33,442 bases of DNA from Bacillota bacterium (lineage in GTDB: Bacteria; Bacillota; DTU030; DUMP01). The stretch lies in assembly GCA_012839445.1 (NCBI GenBank), contig DUNI01000110.1, positions 1-33,442 of the forward strand, in the 5' to 3' direction. Both the position numbers and the translations under genes were made by a program. The notes under the pieces are model-generated. The model was given only the letters and a program-made list of their open reading frames with translations. It was not told where the DNA came from and did not search any database. Positions within the stretch are counted from its first letter, which is position 1, and each line of letters starts with the position of its first letter. Below, piece by piece: positions 33,356 through 33,442 of the stretch.

Positions 33356-33442
33356 GACCGAGGCAGGGTATGACGAAAAGTTTGCTGCCGGTATTACACT
33401 GGCTTCATCGATAATTGGCCCTATTATTCCTCCCAGTGTGCC
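33310..33442. repeat. Perfect inverted repeat (fold-back) at the right end
   Basis: 33310-33355 and 33397-33442 are exact 46-base reverse complements around a 41-base loop (33356-33396). On the plus strand, 33357-33441 reads EAGYDEKFAAGITLASSIIG and on into the IIPPSV motif. That is the expected DctM sequence upstream of the truncated gene, but in the wrong orientation. So the sequence beyond 33355 is a reversed copy of the same locus, not the chromosomal continuation. Confidence 0.97.

Overview
The window reads as one linear piece of an anaerobic Firmicutes chromosome, most likely class Clostridia. The grounds are a SigH with strong Bacillus-like identity, a ctsR-mcsA-mcsB-clpC-radA heat-shock operon with a CtsR box, Rex, an [FeFe]-hydrogenase-like protein tied to a SpoIIE-type phosphatase, ThyX instead of ThyA, and mid-range G+C with strong AGGAGG-type ribosome binding sites. 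I cannot place it below class. Nearly every gene is on the minus strand, so transcription runs from high to low coordinates. One gene (9836-10237) is on the plus strand. I see no rRNA, tRNA, CRISPR array, insertion sequence or prophage.

Layout in transcription order. 33355-31623: the 3' part of a TRAP transporter permease (dctM), then a nitrilase-family amidase. 31302-26624: a complete branched-chain amino acid/amide ABC transporter, livKHMGF. 26451-23341: a three-gene redox-sensing unit made of a 2Fe-2S thioredoxin-like ferredoxin, a PAS-containing sensory [FeFe]-hydrogenase homologue and a SpoIIE/PP2C phosphatase with an extra C-terminal domain. 23156-20906: rex and guaB. 20775-20380: two very small Cys-containing genes, one with a single membrane segment. 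20252-19524: nagB. 19370-13355: ctsR-mcsA-mcsB-clpC-radA. 13324-10401: a RseC-like membrane protein and a split FeoB plus FeoA iron transporter. 10237-9145: a divergent pair, an unknown plus-strand gene and carD. 8930-145: PIN/TRAM protein, ispD, ispF, an RlpA-like secreted protein, gltX, cysS, thyX, rlmB, sigH.

From ctsR to sigH the order follows the Bacillus subtilis ctsR...radA-disA-yacL-ispD-ispF-gltX-cysE-cysS-mrnC-rlmB-yacP-sigH cluster. Here disA, cysE, mrnC and yacP are absent. The rseC-feoBA-orf-carD block sits where disA would be, and rlpA and thyX are inserted.

Two things stand out. Both ends of the window are perfect fold-back inverted repeats (94-bp and 46-bp arms). Protein-level reading of the right end shows this is a chimeric turn-around rather than natural sequence, so the outermost ~139 and ~87 bases should not be trusted. 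Second, the only glutamyl-tRNA synthetase in the window has lost the key residues of both class I signature motifs while the rest of the protein is intact. The hydrogenase/phosphatase unit and the two micro-genes next to guaB are the least characterised functional material.
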